A stretch of 64,000 nucleotides of DNA, taken from assembly GCF_003696315.1 (NCBI RefSeq), contig NZ_RFFN01000002.1:336812-400811 (forward strand), read 5' to 3'. Of the stretch, positions 8,539 to 19,278 are shown one piece after another. The notes under the pieces are model-generated. The model was given only the letters and a program-made list of their open reading frames with translations. It searched no databases and was not told the DNA's origin. Source of the DNA: Pseudomonas songnenensis (GTDB lineage: Bacteria; Pseudomonadota; Gammaproteobacteria; Pseudomonadales; Pseudomonadaceae). How positions within the stretch are numbered: position 1 is the stretch's first letter; every line of letters begins with the position of its first letter. Position numbers and translations under genes: made by a program.

Positions 8539-8640
8539 GCGCAGGGCTTGCACCCCTGCGCCGCGTTTGCCACAGGCGCTGGATACCGGGCTCGAGGAGC
8601 ACCGGAACCGGTCTGCGGAAAGCGCGCGATTTTATCAGGC
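8539..8640 (-). promoter_or_regulatory. Possible purM promoter and structured leader
   Basis: Within the 374 nt divergent gap between purM and the DUF2066 gene. On the minus strand a TAAAAT -10-like box (8634-8629) sits in the GC-flanked context common for pseudomonad sigma70 promoters, although no good -35 is evident. The implied 5' leader of about 190 nt contains a perfect 8 bp stem, GCGCAGGG/CCCTGCGC (8539-8561). The remainder of the gap shows nothing else I can support except a partial PurR-box-like string near 8491-8506. Confidence 0.35.
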
Positions 8641-8804
8641 TTGCCGCACAGCGGCCATCCCGATAGCGGTGACGCAATGGGGGTTCGGCCGTTGTCTGCT
8701 TGCGCAACTGTGCGGTCGACGGTTGCCGCGTCTGGGACGGCTGTTTAAGGTGTGGTGTCGTCTTTTCCCTTACTTCCTGCCCTGGTGGCCTGCGAGAAAC
8801 AATC

Positions 8805-9854
8805 ATGCGCGTTATCTATCGCCTAATCGTCCTGTGCGTTGCGCTGGGCGCGGCCTTGCCCAGCCAGGCCGAACAGCTCAGAGGCCTGTACCAGGTGCGC
8901 GAGCCGGTTTCTGGCCAACAGGCCGAGGAGCGCGCTGCGGCATTGCAGCGTGCCTTCGATACGTTGTTGCTCAGGCTGACCGGCGACGCGCAGGTGGCCA
9001 AGCGTCAGGAAGTTGCTGCGCTACGGGATGATCCGCAACAACTGATCAGCAAATATGGCTATGAGGGCGAGCATATAGTTGTGGACTTCGATCCGGGTAC
9101 GACCGAGCGAAGCCTGCGGCGTGCCGGCGTGTCACTGTGGGGCTCCAATCGGCCGACGCTTCTGGTCTGGTGGTTGAACGAGCGTGTCGAGGGCACCCAG
9201 CTCCTGGGCGACGGGCAGGACGGTGCAGCACCATTGCGCTCTGCAGCGCAGCATCGTGGTCTGCCGGTCCGTCTGCCACTGGCCGACCTTTCCGAGCAGC
9301 TGCTGGCCACGCCGGACGCGTTCGGTGCGAATAGCCGTCAGACATTGGGCGATGCCTCGGAGCGTTATGACGCCGATGTGCTGCTGGCCGTCCATGCCCG
9401 CGAGGCCGACTCCGCCTGGCAGGGGGTATGGAAGGTCTGGCTCGATGACGAGGAGCGCGACGGCAAGGCCAAGGCCGATTCGCTCGAGGGGCTGGCTGAT
9501 GCGGTGCTGCTGGCGGTCAGTCAGTATCTGGCGCCGCGCTATGTGGTTGCCCCGGGGGCTGCGTCGGATCTCACCGTGGAAATCATCGGAGCCGACGTTG
9601 CGCGCTTTGCCGAGCTGGATCGGTTGCTGGAGCCGTTCGGTGGCAGCCTGTTACGGGTGGAGAGCGATCGTCTGGTCTATCGGGTCAACGCCAGCCCGGA
9701 GCAGCTGCGCGCGCAGTTGTCGTTGGCACGCCTGCACGAAGTTCCCGAGGACGAGCTGCCGCTGGATGCGAGTCAGCCCATGGTTGAGCCAGGCGATGAG
9801 GCAGCCGCGCCAGCGGCGCCTCAGGGCGGTACAGTGCTGCGTTTTCGCTGGTAG
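8805..9854 (+). CDS. DUF2066 secreted protein
   Basis: 349 residues with an N-terminal signal peptide (VIYRLIVLCVALGAALPSQA). Mature region starts EQLRGLYQVREPVSGQQAEE and contains the DUF2066 pattern: LQRAFDTLLLRLTGD, then FDPGTTERSLRRAGVSLWG and NRPTLLVWWL. The C-terminus is Ala/Pro-rich before a final TVLRFRW. Function unknown; found next to purM and an AI-2E permease in other pseudomonads. ATG at 8805 is the one that gives a standard signal peptide. Confidence 0.87.
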   Translation: MRVIYRLIVLCVALGAALPSQAEQLRGLYQVREPVSGQQAEERAAALQRAFDTLLLRLTGDAQVAKRQEVAALRDDPQQLISKYGYEGEHIVVDFDPGTTERSLRRAGVSLWGSNRPTLLVWWLNERVEGTQLLGDGQDGAAPLRSAAQHRGLPVRLPLADLSEQLLATPDAFGANSRQTLGDASERYDADVLLAVHAREADSAWQGVWKVWLDDEERDGKAKADSLEGLADAVLLAVSQYLAPRYVVAPGAASDLTVEIIGADVARFAELDRLLEPFGGSLLRVESDRLVYRVNASPEQLRAQLSLARLHEVPEDELPLDASQPMVEPGDEAAAPAAPQGGTVLRFRW

Positions 9855-9910
9855 TAAAGCAGTCCATACTTCAGCGCTTTTGTGATTGTCCTGCAGGGAA
9901 GGCATAGAGC

Positions 9911-11008
9911 ATGACCATGAATGATTCGAACCGTTGGCTGTGGCTGGCGGGCCTGCTGCTATGCGCCTGGCTGGTCTACCTGCTTACGCCAATCCTTACG
10001 CCGTTTCTGATCGGCATCCTGCTCGCCTATCTGGGCGACCCGCTGGTCGATCGTCTGGAGCGCTGGGGGCTCTCCCGGACCTGGGGGGTGATCGCGGTAT
10101 TCGCTCTGTTCAGTCTGCTGATGTTGCTGATGCTCTTGGTCCTGCTGCCCATGCTGGGAAAGCAGCTGGTGAGGCTCTACCAACTGGCGCCGCTGACCCT
10201 CGACTGGTTGCAGCACCAAGCATTGCCGTGGGTGCAGCTGCAGTTTGGTCTGGAGGAGAACTTCTGGCGTCTCGACCAGCTCAAGGCCGCTTTCTCCGCC
10301 CATCTGGGCAGCACCACCGATGTGCTCGGCATAATCCTGAGTCGGGCCACGGCGTCCAGCCTGGCACTGCTCGCCTGGATCGGTAATCTGCTGCTCATTC
10401 CGGTGGTCAGTTTCTACCTGCTGCGCGACTGGGATCTGATCATGCTCAAGCTGCGCAGCCTGCTGCCGCGCAAGCGTGAGGGCATGGTCGTGCGGCTGAT
10501 GAGTGAATGCCATGAGGTGATCGGCGCATTCCTGCGTGGTCAGCTGTTGGTGATGCTGGCGCTGGCCATCATCTATGCCTCCGGTCTTATGCTGGTAGGG
10601 CTCGAACTTGGGCTGCTGATCGGGGTGCTCGCTGGGCTTGCCAGCATCGTGCCCTACATGGGCTTCGTCGTCGGGATCGGCGCGGCCGTAGTGGCTGTGC
10701 TGTTCCAGTTCGGGCTGGCGCCTTATCCGCTGCTGGGTGTGGCGGCAGTATTCACCGTCGGGCAGATGCTCGAAGGCATGCTGCTGACGCCGCTGCTGGT
10801 GGGCGATCGAATCGGACTGCACCCGGTTGCGGTGATTTTCGCCGTGCTCGCCGGAGGGCAGCTTTTCGGCTTTACCGGCGTTCTGCTGGCGCTCCCGGTG
10901 GCGGCCGTGATCATGGTTCTGCTGCGCCATGTTCACGATCTCTATAAACTCTCGGACCTTTACGCCGAGCCCGCCGGTGCACCGGCCGAACCACCCAGCC
11001 AGCCATGA
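9911..11008 (+). CDS. AI-2E family (PerM/YdiK-like) inner-membrane permease
   Basis: 365 residues, about eight transmembrane helices (two tightly paired at the start, LTPILTPFLIGILLAYLGDP between them). The family hallmarks are DPLVDRLERWG, SFYLLRDWDLI and the C-terminal GQMLEGMLLTPLLVGDRIGLHP followed by the GGQLFGFTGVLLALPVAA segment. The family covers efflux and Na+/H+-type transporters; the name AI-2E does not prove autoinducer export. Its stop overlaps the hda start (ATGA). A second member of the family lies at 40328-41404. Confidence 0.9.
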   Translation: MTMNDSNRWLWLAGLLLCAWLVYLLTPILTPFLIGILLAYLGDPLVDRLERWGLSRTWGVIAVFALFSLLMLLMLLVLLPMLGKQLVRLYQLAPLTLDWLQHQALPWVQLQFGLEENFWRLDQLKAAFSAHLGSTTDVLGIILSRATASSLALLAWIGNLLLIPVVSFYLLRDWDLIMLKLRSLLPRKREGMVVRLMSECHEVIGAFLRGQLLVMLALAIIYASGLMLVGLELGLLIGVLAGLASIVPYMGFVVGIGAAVVAVLFQFGLAPYPLLGVAAVFTVGQMLEGMLLTPLLVGDRIGLHPVAVIFAVLAGGQLFGFTGVLLALPVAAVIMVLLRHVHDLYKLSDLYAEPAGAPAEPPSQP

Positions 11009-11709
11009 AACCCATCCAGCTTCCCCTCGGCGTCCGTCTGCGTGACGACGCCACCTTTGCCAACTTCTATCCGGGCGCCAATGCCGCGGCGCTCGGCTAT
11101 GTGGAACGGCTGTGCTCGCCGGCCGCCGGCTGGTCCGATGAGCTGATCTATCTCTGGGGGCAGGCAGGTGTCGGCCGCAGCCACTTGCTGCAGGCGGCCT
11201 GCCTGCGGGTGGAAGAGCGCGGCGAGCAGGCGGTTTATCTGCCGTTGGCCGAAGTGGTCGAGTATGGTCCGGCCCTGCTGGATAACCTCGAGCAATGCGA
11301 ACTGGTGTGCCTGGACGATCTCGATGCGGTAGCGGGAGATGCGGTTTGGGAAGAGGCGCTGTTCCACCTGTTCAACCGTCTGCGCGACGCCGGTAGACGG
11401 CTGCTGCTGGCTGCCAATGGTTCGCCGCGGGAATTGCCAGTCAAGTTGCCTGACCTCAAGTCGCGCCTGAGCCTGGCTCTGGTGTTCCAGCTGCAGCAGC
11501 TGTCCGATGAGGACAAATTGCGAGCCCTGCAACTGCGTGCTTCACGCCGGGGGCTGAATCTGCCGGATGACGTAGGCCGCTTCATCCTGACTCGCGGCTC
11601 GCGCAGTATGAATGCGCTGTTCGAGCTGCTCGATCAGTTAGATCAGGCGTCGCTGCAGGCACAGCGTAAGCTGACCATTCCCTTTCTCAAGGAAACGCTC
11701 GGCTGGTAG
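11005..11709 (+). CDS. hda: DnaA-homologous regulatory inactivator Hda
   Basis: AAA+ protein of 234 residues that, with the DNA-loaded sliding clamp, stimulates ATP hydrolysis by DnaA to limit re-initiation. The N-terminus MKPIQLPLGVRLRDD carries the QLPL clamp-binding motif. Walker A is WGQAGVGRSHLLQAA, with Arg replacing the canonical Lys as is normal in Hda; Walker B is ELVCLDDLDAV; sensor 2 region is TRGSRSMNALFELLDQLD. Start overlaps the permease stop, implying coupling. Confidence 0.95.
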   Translation: MKPIQLPLGVRLRDDATFANFYPGANAAALGYVERLCSPAAGWSDELIYLWGQAGVGRSHLLQAACLRVEERGEQAVYLPLAEVVEYGPALLDNLEQCELVCLDDLDAVAGDAVWEEALFHLFNRLRDAGRRLLLAANGSPRELPVKLPDLKSRLSLALVFQLQQLSDEDKLRALQLRASRRGLNLPDDVGRFILTRGSRSMNALFELLDQLDQASLQAQRKLTIPFLKETLGW

Positions 11710-11721
11710 TCGACCGGCTGC

Positions 11722-11747
11722 GATGGGAGCGCCGCTGCGCTCCCATC
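11722..11747. terminator. Hairpin between convergent hda and DUF2069 gene
   Basis: Perfect 11 bp stem GATGGGAGCGC/GCGCTCCCATC with a 4 nt CGCT loop, 12 nt after the hda stop and 10 nt before the DUF2069 stop. No U-tract on either strand; likely a shared bidirectional terminator or transcript-end stabiliser. Confidence 0.65.
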
Positions 11748-11757
11748 GAGTGCGCTC

Positions 11758-13116
<1,359 letters not shown>

Positions 13117-13277
13117 TTGTAGTTGCGTCTCGCCGGATGAGGTGGCCATTCTAACCCTCATCGGGGCACTGGCCGAAATGAGCTGCTGTGGTGATTCGTG
13201 CCTGCGCCCGGTCCGGGTTCTTTAGATCGTGAGAGCTGTCGAGCCAGTGGCCAAAGGCAGTCCTGAAAGGAGAGGGG

Positions 13278-14510
13278 ATGCATCAGCGCATCGACAACAT
13301 GCTTGAATTCGGCCGCTTTCTCGTCAGGCGTTTCCTGGCTGACCAAGGGCCTCACAGCGCAGCGGCCTTGACCTACACCACGCTGTTCGCCGTAGTGCCG
13401 ATGATGACCGTTACCTTCGCCATGCTGTCGGCGATTCCCGCGTTCAAGGGGGTCGGCGAGCAGATCCAGTTCTACATCTTCAACAATTTCATTCCGTCCA
13501 CCGGTGCAACGATCCAGGAATATCTGCTGGCCTTTACCAGCCAGGCGCGACAGCTCACCTGGTTCGGTGTCGGCTTCCTCATGGCCACTGCGTTGATGAT
13601 GCTGCTGACTATCGAGAAGGCATTCAACACTATCTGGCGCGTTCGCCAGCCGCGTAGGGGTGTGTCGAGCTTCCTGCTGTACTGGGCAATTCTCAGTCTG
13701 GGGCCGCTGCTGCTGGGCGCGGGGTTTGCTACCAGTACCTATATCGCCTCGCTCTCGCTGATCTCAGGGCCATACGCGCTGATCGGTGTTGGTACGCTGA
13801 TAAAGGTGATGCCCTTGCTGCTCAGCGTGGCGGCCTTCACGCTGATCTACGCGGCTGTGCCCAATACCCGTGTTCCGCTGCGCCATGCGCTTGCCGGTGG
13901 CGTTTTCACTGCCGTGCTGTTCGAGGCCGCGAAGCAGCTGTTCGGTGTGTATGTCAGTTATTTCCCCAGCTATCAGCTTATCTACGGCGCCTTCGCTGCC
14001 GTTCCGTTGTTCCTGTTGTGGGTCTACCTGTCCTGGATGATCGTGCTCTTCGGTGCGGAGCTGGTATGCGGCCTTTCCTCCTCTCAGCAATGGCGACGAC
14101 GTCCGCTGCCGCGTTTGCTGGTGATGCTGATGCTCCTGCGCAACCTGTATCAGCGCCAGCAAGACGGACGTGAGATGCATCTGCGCGATGTGCACAAAGC
14201 TGGTTTGCGCCTGCCGGAAGATGAGTGGGACGACATACTCGGATTTTTCGAACAGGAGCAACTGGTCTGCCGGACCGGATCGGGCGGCTGGGTGCTCTGT
14301 CGTGACTTGAACCATTACAGCCTGGACCAGCTGCTGCGCTGCAATCCTTGGCCTTTGTCGGCGCGCGTCGAGTTACCCGAGCAACTCGACGAACCCTGGT
14401 ATCCAACACTGCGCCGATCTCTCGAACTGCTGCAGCAGGAGCAGGCCAATCTGTTCGGTGGCAGTCTCGCGGACTGGTTGCAAGCCGGCGGTGACAAAAA
14501 ACGTCAGTAA
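13278..14510 (+). CDS. YihY/UPF0761 (BrkB-type) inner-membrane protein
   Basis: 410 residues; AAGGAGAGGGG precedes the ATG. First about 280 residues contain six predicted helices with the family hallmarks [63 protein letters not shown] core and [26 protein letters not shown]. The remaining 130 residues are a soluble winged-helix-like cytosolic extension. Once annotated as ribonuclease BN (rbn) and virulence factor BrkB; the RNase BN assignment is known to be wrong, so I give no symbol. Confidence 0.92.
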   Translation: MHQRIDNMLEFGRFLVRRFLADQGPHSAAALTYTTLFAVVPMMTVTFAMLSAIPAFKGVGEQIQFYIFNNFIPSTGATIQEYLLAFTSQARQLTWFGVGFLMATALMMLLTIEKAFNTIWRVRQPRRGVSSFLLYWAILSLGPLLLGAGFATSTYIASLSLISGPYALIGVGTLIKVMPLLLSVAAFTLIYAAVPNTRVPLRHALAGGVFTAVLFEAAKQLFGVYVSYFPSYQLIYGAFAAVPLFLLWVYLSWMIVLFGAELVCGLSSSQQWRRRPLPRLLVMLMLLRNLYQRQQDGREMHLRDVHKAGLRLPEDEWDDILGFFEQEQLVCRTGSGGWVLCRDLNHYSLDQLLRCNPWPLSARVELPEQLDEPWYPTLRRSLELLQQEQANLFGGSLADWLQAGGDKKRQ

Positions 14511-14569
14511 GGGAGTGATTGCGCGAGCATCATTCTCAACGGCCACCTCCACGAGACTCGCAAGGGTGC

Positions 14570-14592
14570 GGATACCCGGCGCGCCGGCGTCC
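14570..14592. repeat. GC palindrome in intergenic DNA
   Basis: The 12 bp perfect palindrome CCGGCGCGCCGG (14576-14587) is flanked by GGA and TCC that can extend the stem. It lies in the 137 nt between the YihY-family gene and the small gene at 14648. There is no U-tract, so it is not a standard terminator. Confidence 0.4.
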
Positions 14593-14647
14593 GTTCGCGC
14601 AATGGCACGCTTTTGGCTATTGCTTCGGTGGCTGAGAGGAACGCGTG

Positions 14648-14845
14648 ATGAACGGCAAGCGCAGCACAATTCTATATCTGCATCAGCGAGCGCCAGGCGC
14701 GGCGCTCGAAGCATTGAACCGCCTGACCGGTCTGCGCTTTACGCATTGGCCCGAGTCACTCGTGGATCGGTCTCGCACGCAACTGAGCGCTATACCAGAT
14801 GTATCAGGAGCCCCACTGATTGAGCCGCAGAAGGTCAGCGGCTGA
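14648..14845 (+). CDS. Possible 65-residue protein, unknown
   Basis: ATG at 14648 follows GAGGA at 8 nt spacing. The product MNGKRSTILYLHQRAPGAALE continues with TGLRFTHWPESLVDRSRTQL and ends GAPLIEPQKVSG. It has no signal, membrane or metal-binding motif. The stop lies 2 nt from the stop of the convergent gene at 14848, a spacing seen for real gene pairs. The ribosome site supports it, but the composition is not distinctive and it could be spurious. Confidence 0.45.
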   Translation: MNGKRSTILYLHQRAPGAALEALNRLTGLRFTHWPESLVDRSRTQLSAIPDVSGAPLIEPQKVSG

Positions 14846-14847
14846 TT

Positions 14848-15240
14848 TCAGGCCTGCACGGCTTTCATTTCTGCGGCGACAGGCTCGACCGGATGGACGA
14901 ACAGCTCTTCGACCGTAACCGCTGCCACCGCTGAAGTCGGTCGCAGGTGGATCTGCAGGTCCTCGATCTTGTGACGAACCGGCAGACGCGCAACCCCTGA
15001 TAACAGTATCTTCCCTGCACCATCGGTTCGCCCGTGATCGACGGCCGCTTCTCGCTGCTGCTGGCCGTCGCGATACTTGGCGACAAGCGACACCGCCAGC
15101 CCTGCGCGTCCTTGTAACTGCAGCCAGCTCGCAACATTGAATTCGGCGACGCGACCGTCATACGTGGTGAGGGCAATAGCGGCTTTTTCGACGATCCGCG
15201 AGGGAACTGTTCCGATCAGTTTGTCGTGAAGTTGAGGCAT
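14848..15240 (-). CDS. Conserved hypothetical protein
   Basis: 130 residues starting MPQLHDKLIGTVPSRIVEKA. No signal peptide or membrane helix; alternating hydrophobic pattern in the middle (VASWLQLQGRAGLAVSLVAKY; GKILLSGVARLPV) suggests a beta-rich domain, and the C-terminus VEELFVHPVEPVAAEMKAVQA ends in a helix. I do not recognise the family. A gene of unknown function occupies a similar position between the YihY and TlpA-like genes in P. aeruginosa, which supports it being real. Confidence 0.65.
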   Translation of the reverse strand: MPQLHDKLIGTVPSRIVEKAAIALTTYDGRVAEFNVASWLQLQGRAGLAVSLVAKYRDGQQQREAAVDHGRTDGAGKILLSGVARLPVRHKIEDLQIHLRPTSAVAAVTVEELFVHPVEPVAAEMKAVQA

Positions 15241-15463
15241 GGTTTCGCTACTTGGCAGACGGTGAAGGTGCGGAATTATAGGCAGCGCTAGTCGGGCAAA
15301 ACTGTGCACTTGAGCGCCGGGGTGCGTGACCAAAATCGCAGAACGGCAAAAACGCGACGGTTACTTGGCGCCACTTGCTGTGGTGTCAGGTTGCGGTCCG
15401 TCGGCTGCCTCTCGCGCCTGGACGCTGTATCCTTCGGGTGCATACGTAAGAGAACTCCTCCTC

Positions 15464-15922
15464 ATGACCAGACCTTTTGCCGCATCCTTGCTCCTTCTTG
15501 CCTGCCTGTTGATCTCCGCCTGCGAAAAGGATTGGGGCGTCGATCAGCACGGGCAGGAGATCACCGTTGCGCATTTGCAGGGAAAATGGTTGTTGATCAA
15601 CTACTGGGCCGAATGGTGCGGGCCGTGCCGTACCGAGATACCAGAGCTTAATGCCCTGGCAATGGCTGAGCACAATCTGGAGGTGCTCGGGGTCAACTTC
15701 GACGAGCTGCGGGGTGAGGAGCTTGCCGAAGCGGCCGAGGCGCTGGGGATTCGCTTTCGCGTGCTCAGCGACGACCCTGCCGAGCGGCTGAAATTGTCAC
15801 GCAGCGAAGTGCTGCCGGTGACCTACCTTGTCGACGATAAAGGCGTGGTCCGAGAGCGTCTGATAGGCGAGCAAAGCGCCGCTGGCGTACTCGCGCACCT
15901 GGCGAGGCTGAGAGGCGAGTAG
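15464..15922 (+). CDS. TlpA-like thioredoxin lipoprotein
   Basis: 152 residues. Signal peptide with lipobox LISAC (Cys20), followed by a TlpA/ResA-type thioredoxin domain: LINYWAEWCGPCRTEIPELN (Cys52, Cys55), VLGVNFDEL, and the cis-Pro strand EVLPVTYLVDDKGVV. It is therefore a periplasm-facing membrane-anchored reductant. Residues after the lipidated Cys are EKDWG, so with Glu, not Asp, at +2 sorting to the outer membrane is possible. No cytochrome c maturation genes adjoin it, so its client is unknown. Confidence 0.9.
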   Translation: MTRPFAASLLLLACLLISACEKDWGVDQHGQEITVAHLQGKWLLINYWAEWCGPCRTEIPELNALAMAEHNLEVLGVNFDELRGEELAEAAEALGIRFRVLSDDPAERLKLSRSEVLPVTYLVDDKGVVRERLIGEQSAAGVLAHLARLRGE

Positions 15923-15932
15923 CGCGGGCGCG

Positions 15933-16505
15933 TCATGGTTTGACGTACCAGAAGTCCTGCCAGAACCCGATCACCTTGGCGGGGTAGCGGTTTTTCCCCA
16001 GGCTTCCGTTATAGCGCGCCAGTGCTCGATTGATGTCGCCGTTTTCCTTCTTCAGGTAATAACTGAGGATGGTGCAGCCATAGCGAAGATTGGTGGCGTT
16101 GTCGGTAAGGTTATCCTGCGGCCGTCCTAGTTCGGCTTTCCAGAAAGGCATGACCTGCATCATGCCTTGGGCCCCGACACTGGAAATGGCGAAGCGGTCG
16201 AACAGGCTCTCGGCATGAATCAACGCCAGCACCAGTTCGGGCTTCAGGCCCGCCTTGCTTGCCTCGCGATGCACCAGTCGGAGAATCGACAGCCGCTCCT
16301 CGGCATCCGGCACATAGCGCTTGAGTCGCCCGGACATGTCTACCAGCCAGACTTCCGCATCGAAGCGATCCTGAAAACTGTCCGCTTCTGCCACGGTCCG
16401 CTGCATGAGATCGCGCAGTTCTGGCTCTGGAGCCTGGCGGATGTTGGCGGTTGCCGGCAGGGCATGCGCAAGCAGCAATGCGAGCAGAAGAGCGGGCGTC
16501 TTCAT
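15933..16505 (-). CDS. Secreted lytic transglycosylase (SLT domain)
   Basis: 190 residues with a signal peptide (KTPALLLALLLAHALPATA) and a small SLT fold: catalytic Glu99 in LALIHAESLFDRFAISSVGAQG, then GMMQVMPFWKAELG and ALARYNGSLGKNRYPAKVI. It would cleave peptidoglycan glycan strands non-hydrolytically, forming 1,6-anhydroMurNAc ends. It starts 5 nt after the stop of the lipoprotein gene and is the last gene of proS-lipoprotein-SLT. Confidence 0.9.
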   Translation of the reverse strand: MKTPALLLALLLAHALPATANIRQAPEPELRDLMQRTVAEADSFQDRFDAEVWLVDMSGRLKRYVPDAEERLSILRLVHREASKAGLKPELVLALIHAESLFDRFAISSVGAQGMMQVMPFWKAELGRPQDNLTDNATNLRYGCTILSYYLKKENGDINRALARYNGSLGKNRYPAKVIGFWQDFWYVKP

Positions 16506-16510
16506 TGGTC

Positions 16511-17443
16511 TCAGTTTCCGCTGCTGCCTTCGATCAGGCTTTGCAGAAACTGTTGCTGCAGCTCCGGGTCGTTGCGCGTCAACTCGATCAGGCTCTGCTC
16601 AAGCTCACTTGCTTCCTCTTCCAGACCCAATTCAGACAGGCGCCGGACGCGGTGCACCCACTGCGCAACATCGTCGCCCTCGAGATCGTCGAAAATCAGG
16701 TCATGCGCTTCCTGCAGCTTACCGCGCAGCTTATGGCTGACCAGCAGAGTCGCATCCGCTCGGGTGCCGTCCTGGCTGTCTTCGACCGACAACTGCAGCT
16801 TGCCGATCTGGGCAACATCCTGATCGGCGAAAGGACCGTCCAGCAGGTTCAGCCGCAGAACGCCGTGGCGATCGGTGGACAGTTCGTGGGTGTCCGACCC
16901 GGCAATGACTGTCACCGGCCGCTCGGCCCAAGGCAGGCTGGTGTACTCGAGCCGCGCATCCCGGCGCTGCTCATTGAGACTGGCCAGATTCTGTTGCGAG
17001 CGCCCATTCGACTCGACGTTCATGAACGGGTTGATGCCGGCGAACCCGTAGCTGATCCAGCCGCGGGTGGCGCGTTCTGGAACGTTGCCGAGCATCACCA
17101 CGTTGAGCACGTTGGCACCTACCCCGGCGACTACTGCGACGATACCCATGGGTATTTCGTACAGCTCGCGCCAAGGTTGGTAGGGTGTATAGCGGTCGTA
17201 ACGGCGCGTGACCTCGAAGTCAGTGACTTCGAAGGTCTTCTGCTCCTGTACACGGATGCGCCGTTGCGGCAGCTCCAGTACCTGGGGCTCACCTAGCTCG
17301 ATGCGCAGGCTATGGTCGAGCAGCTTGCGCTCGGTGCGCGCCTCATGCTCGCTGCGTTGCGGCAAGTGGTTGGCGCAGCCGCCAAGGAGCAGCGCCGCAC
17401 CAAGGGCGACGCTGGTTGAAACGACAACACGTCGGTTGAACAT
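16511..17443 (-). CDS. Predicted lipoprotein of unknown function
   Basis: 310 residues with lipobox LLLGGC (Cys23) and ANHLPQRSEHEARTE after it. A central hydrophobic stretch, IPMGIVAVVAGVGANVLNVVMLG, may be membrane-inserting. The second half contains beta-rich text (PVTVIAGSDTHELSTDRHGVLRL) and an acidic helical C-terminus with LEEEASELEQSLIELTRNDPE. I do not recognise a named domain. It sits 9 nt downstream of proS and 5 nt upstream of a transglycosylase, so an envelope role is plausible. Confidence 0.8.
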   Translation of the reverse strand: MFNRRVVVSTSVALGAALLLGGCANHLPQRSEHEARTERKLLDHSLRIELGEPQVLELPQRRIRVQEQKTFEVTDFEVTRRYDRYTPYQPWRELYEIPMGIVAVVAGVGANVLNVVMLGNVPERATRGWISYGFAGINPFMNVESNGRSQQNLASLNEQRRDARLEYTSLPWAERPVTVIAGSDTHELSTDRHGVLRLNLLDGPFADQDVAQIGKLQLSVEDSQDGTRADATLLVSHKLRGKLQEAHDLIFDDLEGDDVAQWVHRVRRLSELGLEEEASELEQSLIELTRNDPELQQQFLQSLIEGSSGN

Positions 17444-17452
17444 GGTTTCCGA

Positions 17453-19168
17453 TCAGCGATTAGCGCGCGAGTTGATGAAAGACAGAATCTCCGCCGCCGC
17501 AACCGGCTGGGGCTGCGCGTCACGGCGGTGTTTGTATTCCAGGGTGCCGTCAGCCAACCCGCGATCGCTGATTACGATTCGATGCGGAATGCCGATCAGC
17601 TCCATGTCGGCGAATTTGACGCCGGGACTGGTCTTTTTGTCACGGTCGTCGAGCAACACCTCGTAGCCGGCCGCGATAAGTTCGGCGTAGAGCTTGTCGG
17701 TCGCCTCTTTCACCACCTCGTTCTCGTACTTCATCGGCACCAGGGCGATCTGGAAGGGGGCGAGTGCGTCCGGCCAGAGAATGCCGCGCTCATCGTAGTT
17801 CTGCTCGATCGCGGCGGCTACCACGCGGGATACGCCGATGCCATAGCAGCCCATGATCAGGGTAGCCGGCTTACCGTTCTCACCCATCACCTGGCAATTC
17901 ATGGCTTCGCTGTACTTCGTGCCGAGCTGGAAAATGTGACCGACTTCGATGCCACGCTTGATGACCAGGTTGCCCTGGCCATCTGGACTCGGATCGCCAG
18001 TGACAACGTTGCGCAGGTCGGCGATCTGCGGCAGTGGCAGGTCACGCTCCCAGTTCAGGCCGAAGTAGTGTTTGTCGTCGATATTGGCGCCGGCGCCGAA
18101 GTCGCTCATCAGTGCGACGGAGCGATCAATCACGCAGGGGATCGGTAGATTCAGCGGGCCCAGCGAGCCGGGGCCGGCGCCGATGGCCGCGCGGATTTCA
18201 GCTTCGGTGGCGAATACAAGCGGGCTGGCAACCTGCTCGAGGTTCGCGGCCTTGATTTCATTGAGTTCATGATCGCCGCGCACGATCAAGGCGATTAGCT
18301 GGTCTTTCTCGACGCCATGGACGACCAGCGTTTTAACGGTCTTCTCGATGGCCAGGTCAAACTGCTCGACCAGTTCGATGATTGTCTTGGCGTTCGGTGT
18401 GTCTACCAGACGCAGCTCTTCGCTGGCCGCTCCACGTTCGGTTTCGCGCGGAATGGCTTCGGCCTTCTCGATATTGGCGGCGTAGTCGGACGTGTCGCTG
18501 AAGGCGATGTCATCCTCGCCGGACTCCGCCAGTACGTGAAACTCGTGGGAGCCGGTTCCGCCAATGGAGCCGGTGTCCGCCTGCACAGGGCGGAAGTCGA
18601 GACCGAGGCGAGTGAAGACGTTGCAGTACGCCTGATGCATGCGGTCGTAAGTTTCCTGCAGCGATTCCTGGGACAGGTGGAAGGAGTAGGCGTCCTTCAT
18701 CAGGAATTCACGGCCACGCATCAGACCGAAACGCGGGCGTATCTCGTCGCGGAATTTGGTCTGGATCTGGTAGAAGTTGATAGGCAGCTGCTTGTAGCTG
18801 TGGAGCTCATTGCGTGCCAGGTCGGTAATGACCTCTTCATGCGTCGGGCCAACGCAGAACTCGCGGTTGTGGCGATCCTTCAGTCGCAGCAGCTCCGGAC
18901 CGTACTGTTCCCAGCGACCGGACTCCTGCCAAAGCTCCGCCGGCTGGATGGCGGGCATCAGCACCTCCAGAGCACCAGCCTTGTTCATCTCCTCACGAAC
19001 GATGGCCTCGGCCTTGCGCAGCGCGCGCAGTCCCATCGGCATCCAGGTATACAGTCCGGAGGCCAGCTTGCGGATCATTCCGGCACGCAGCATCAGCTGG
19101 TGGCTGATAACCACTGCATCGGATGGGGTTTCTTTGAGGGTCGAGAGCAGGAACTGACTGGTGCGCAT
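17453..19168 (-). CDS. proS: Prolyl-tRNA synthetase, bacterial type with INS domain
   Basis: Class II aminoacyl-tRNA synthetase, 571 residues. Motif 2 appears as [21 protein letters not shown], motif 3 as [17 protein letters not shown]; the anticodon-binding domain follows. The insert between motifs 2 and 3 (about residues 225-405, with [20 protein letters not shown]) is the YbaK-like editing domain that clears Ala-tRNAPro. Length matches the E. coli enzyme (572). First gene of a three-gene minus-strand unit. Confidence 0.97.
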   Translation of the reverse strand: MRTSQFLLSTLKETPSDAVVISHQLMLRAGMIRKLASGLYTWMPMGLRALRKAEAIVREEMNKAGALEVLMPAIQPAELWQESGRWEQYGPELLRLKDRHNREFCVGPTHEEVITDLARNELHSYKQLPINFYQIQTKFRDEIRPRFGLMRGREFLMKDAYSFHLSQESLQETYDRMHQAYCNVFTRLGLDFRPVQADTGSIGGTGSHEFHVLAESGEDDIAFSDTSDYAANIEKAEAIPRETERGAASEELRLVDTPNAKTIIELVEQFDLAIEKTVKTLVVHGVEKDQLIALIVRGDHELNEIKAANLEQVASPLVFATEAEIRAAIGAGPGSLGPLNLPIPCVIDRSVALMSDFGAGANIDDKHYFGLNWERDLPLPQIADLRNVVTGDPSPDGQGNLVIKRGIEVGHIFQLGTKYSEAMNCQVMGENGKPATLIMGCYGIGVSRVVAAAIEQNYDERGILWPDALAPFQIALVPMKYENEVVKEATDKLYAELIAAGYEVLLDDRDKKTSPGVKFADMELIGIPHRIVISDRGLADGTLEYKHRRDAQPQPVAAAEILSFINSRANR

Positions 19169-19278
19169 GTGGCCGTTATGTCCTTGCAGAGGCAGAAATT
19201 TAGCTCGGCATTGTACGGCGCGTGTGGTGCGGCGTATAGGATCGACATGGCAGCTGGGCAGGCGAGGGGGTTAAACGA

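Noticed and set aside
8431..8804. Purine riboswitch upstream of purM
   Set aside because: The conserved purine aptamer core sequences and three-way junction are not visible; only simple stems are present.
9911..11008. Autoinducer-2 quorum-sensing export gene
   Set aside because: The family name is broader than the function; no luxS or lsr genes are present, so only AI-2E family permease is claimed.
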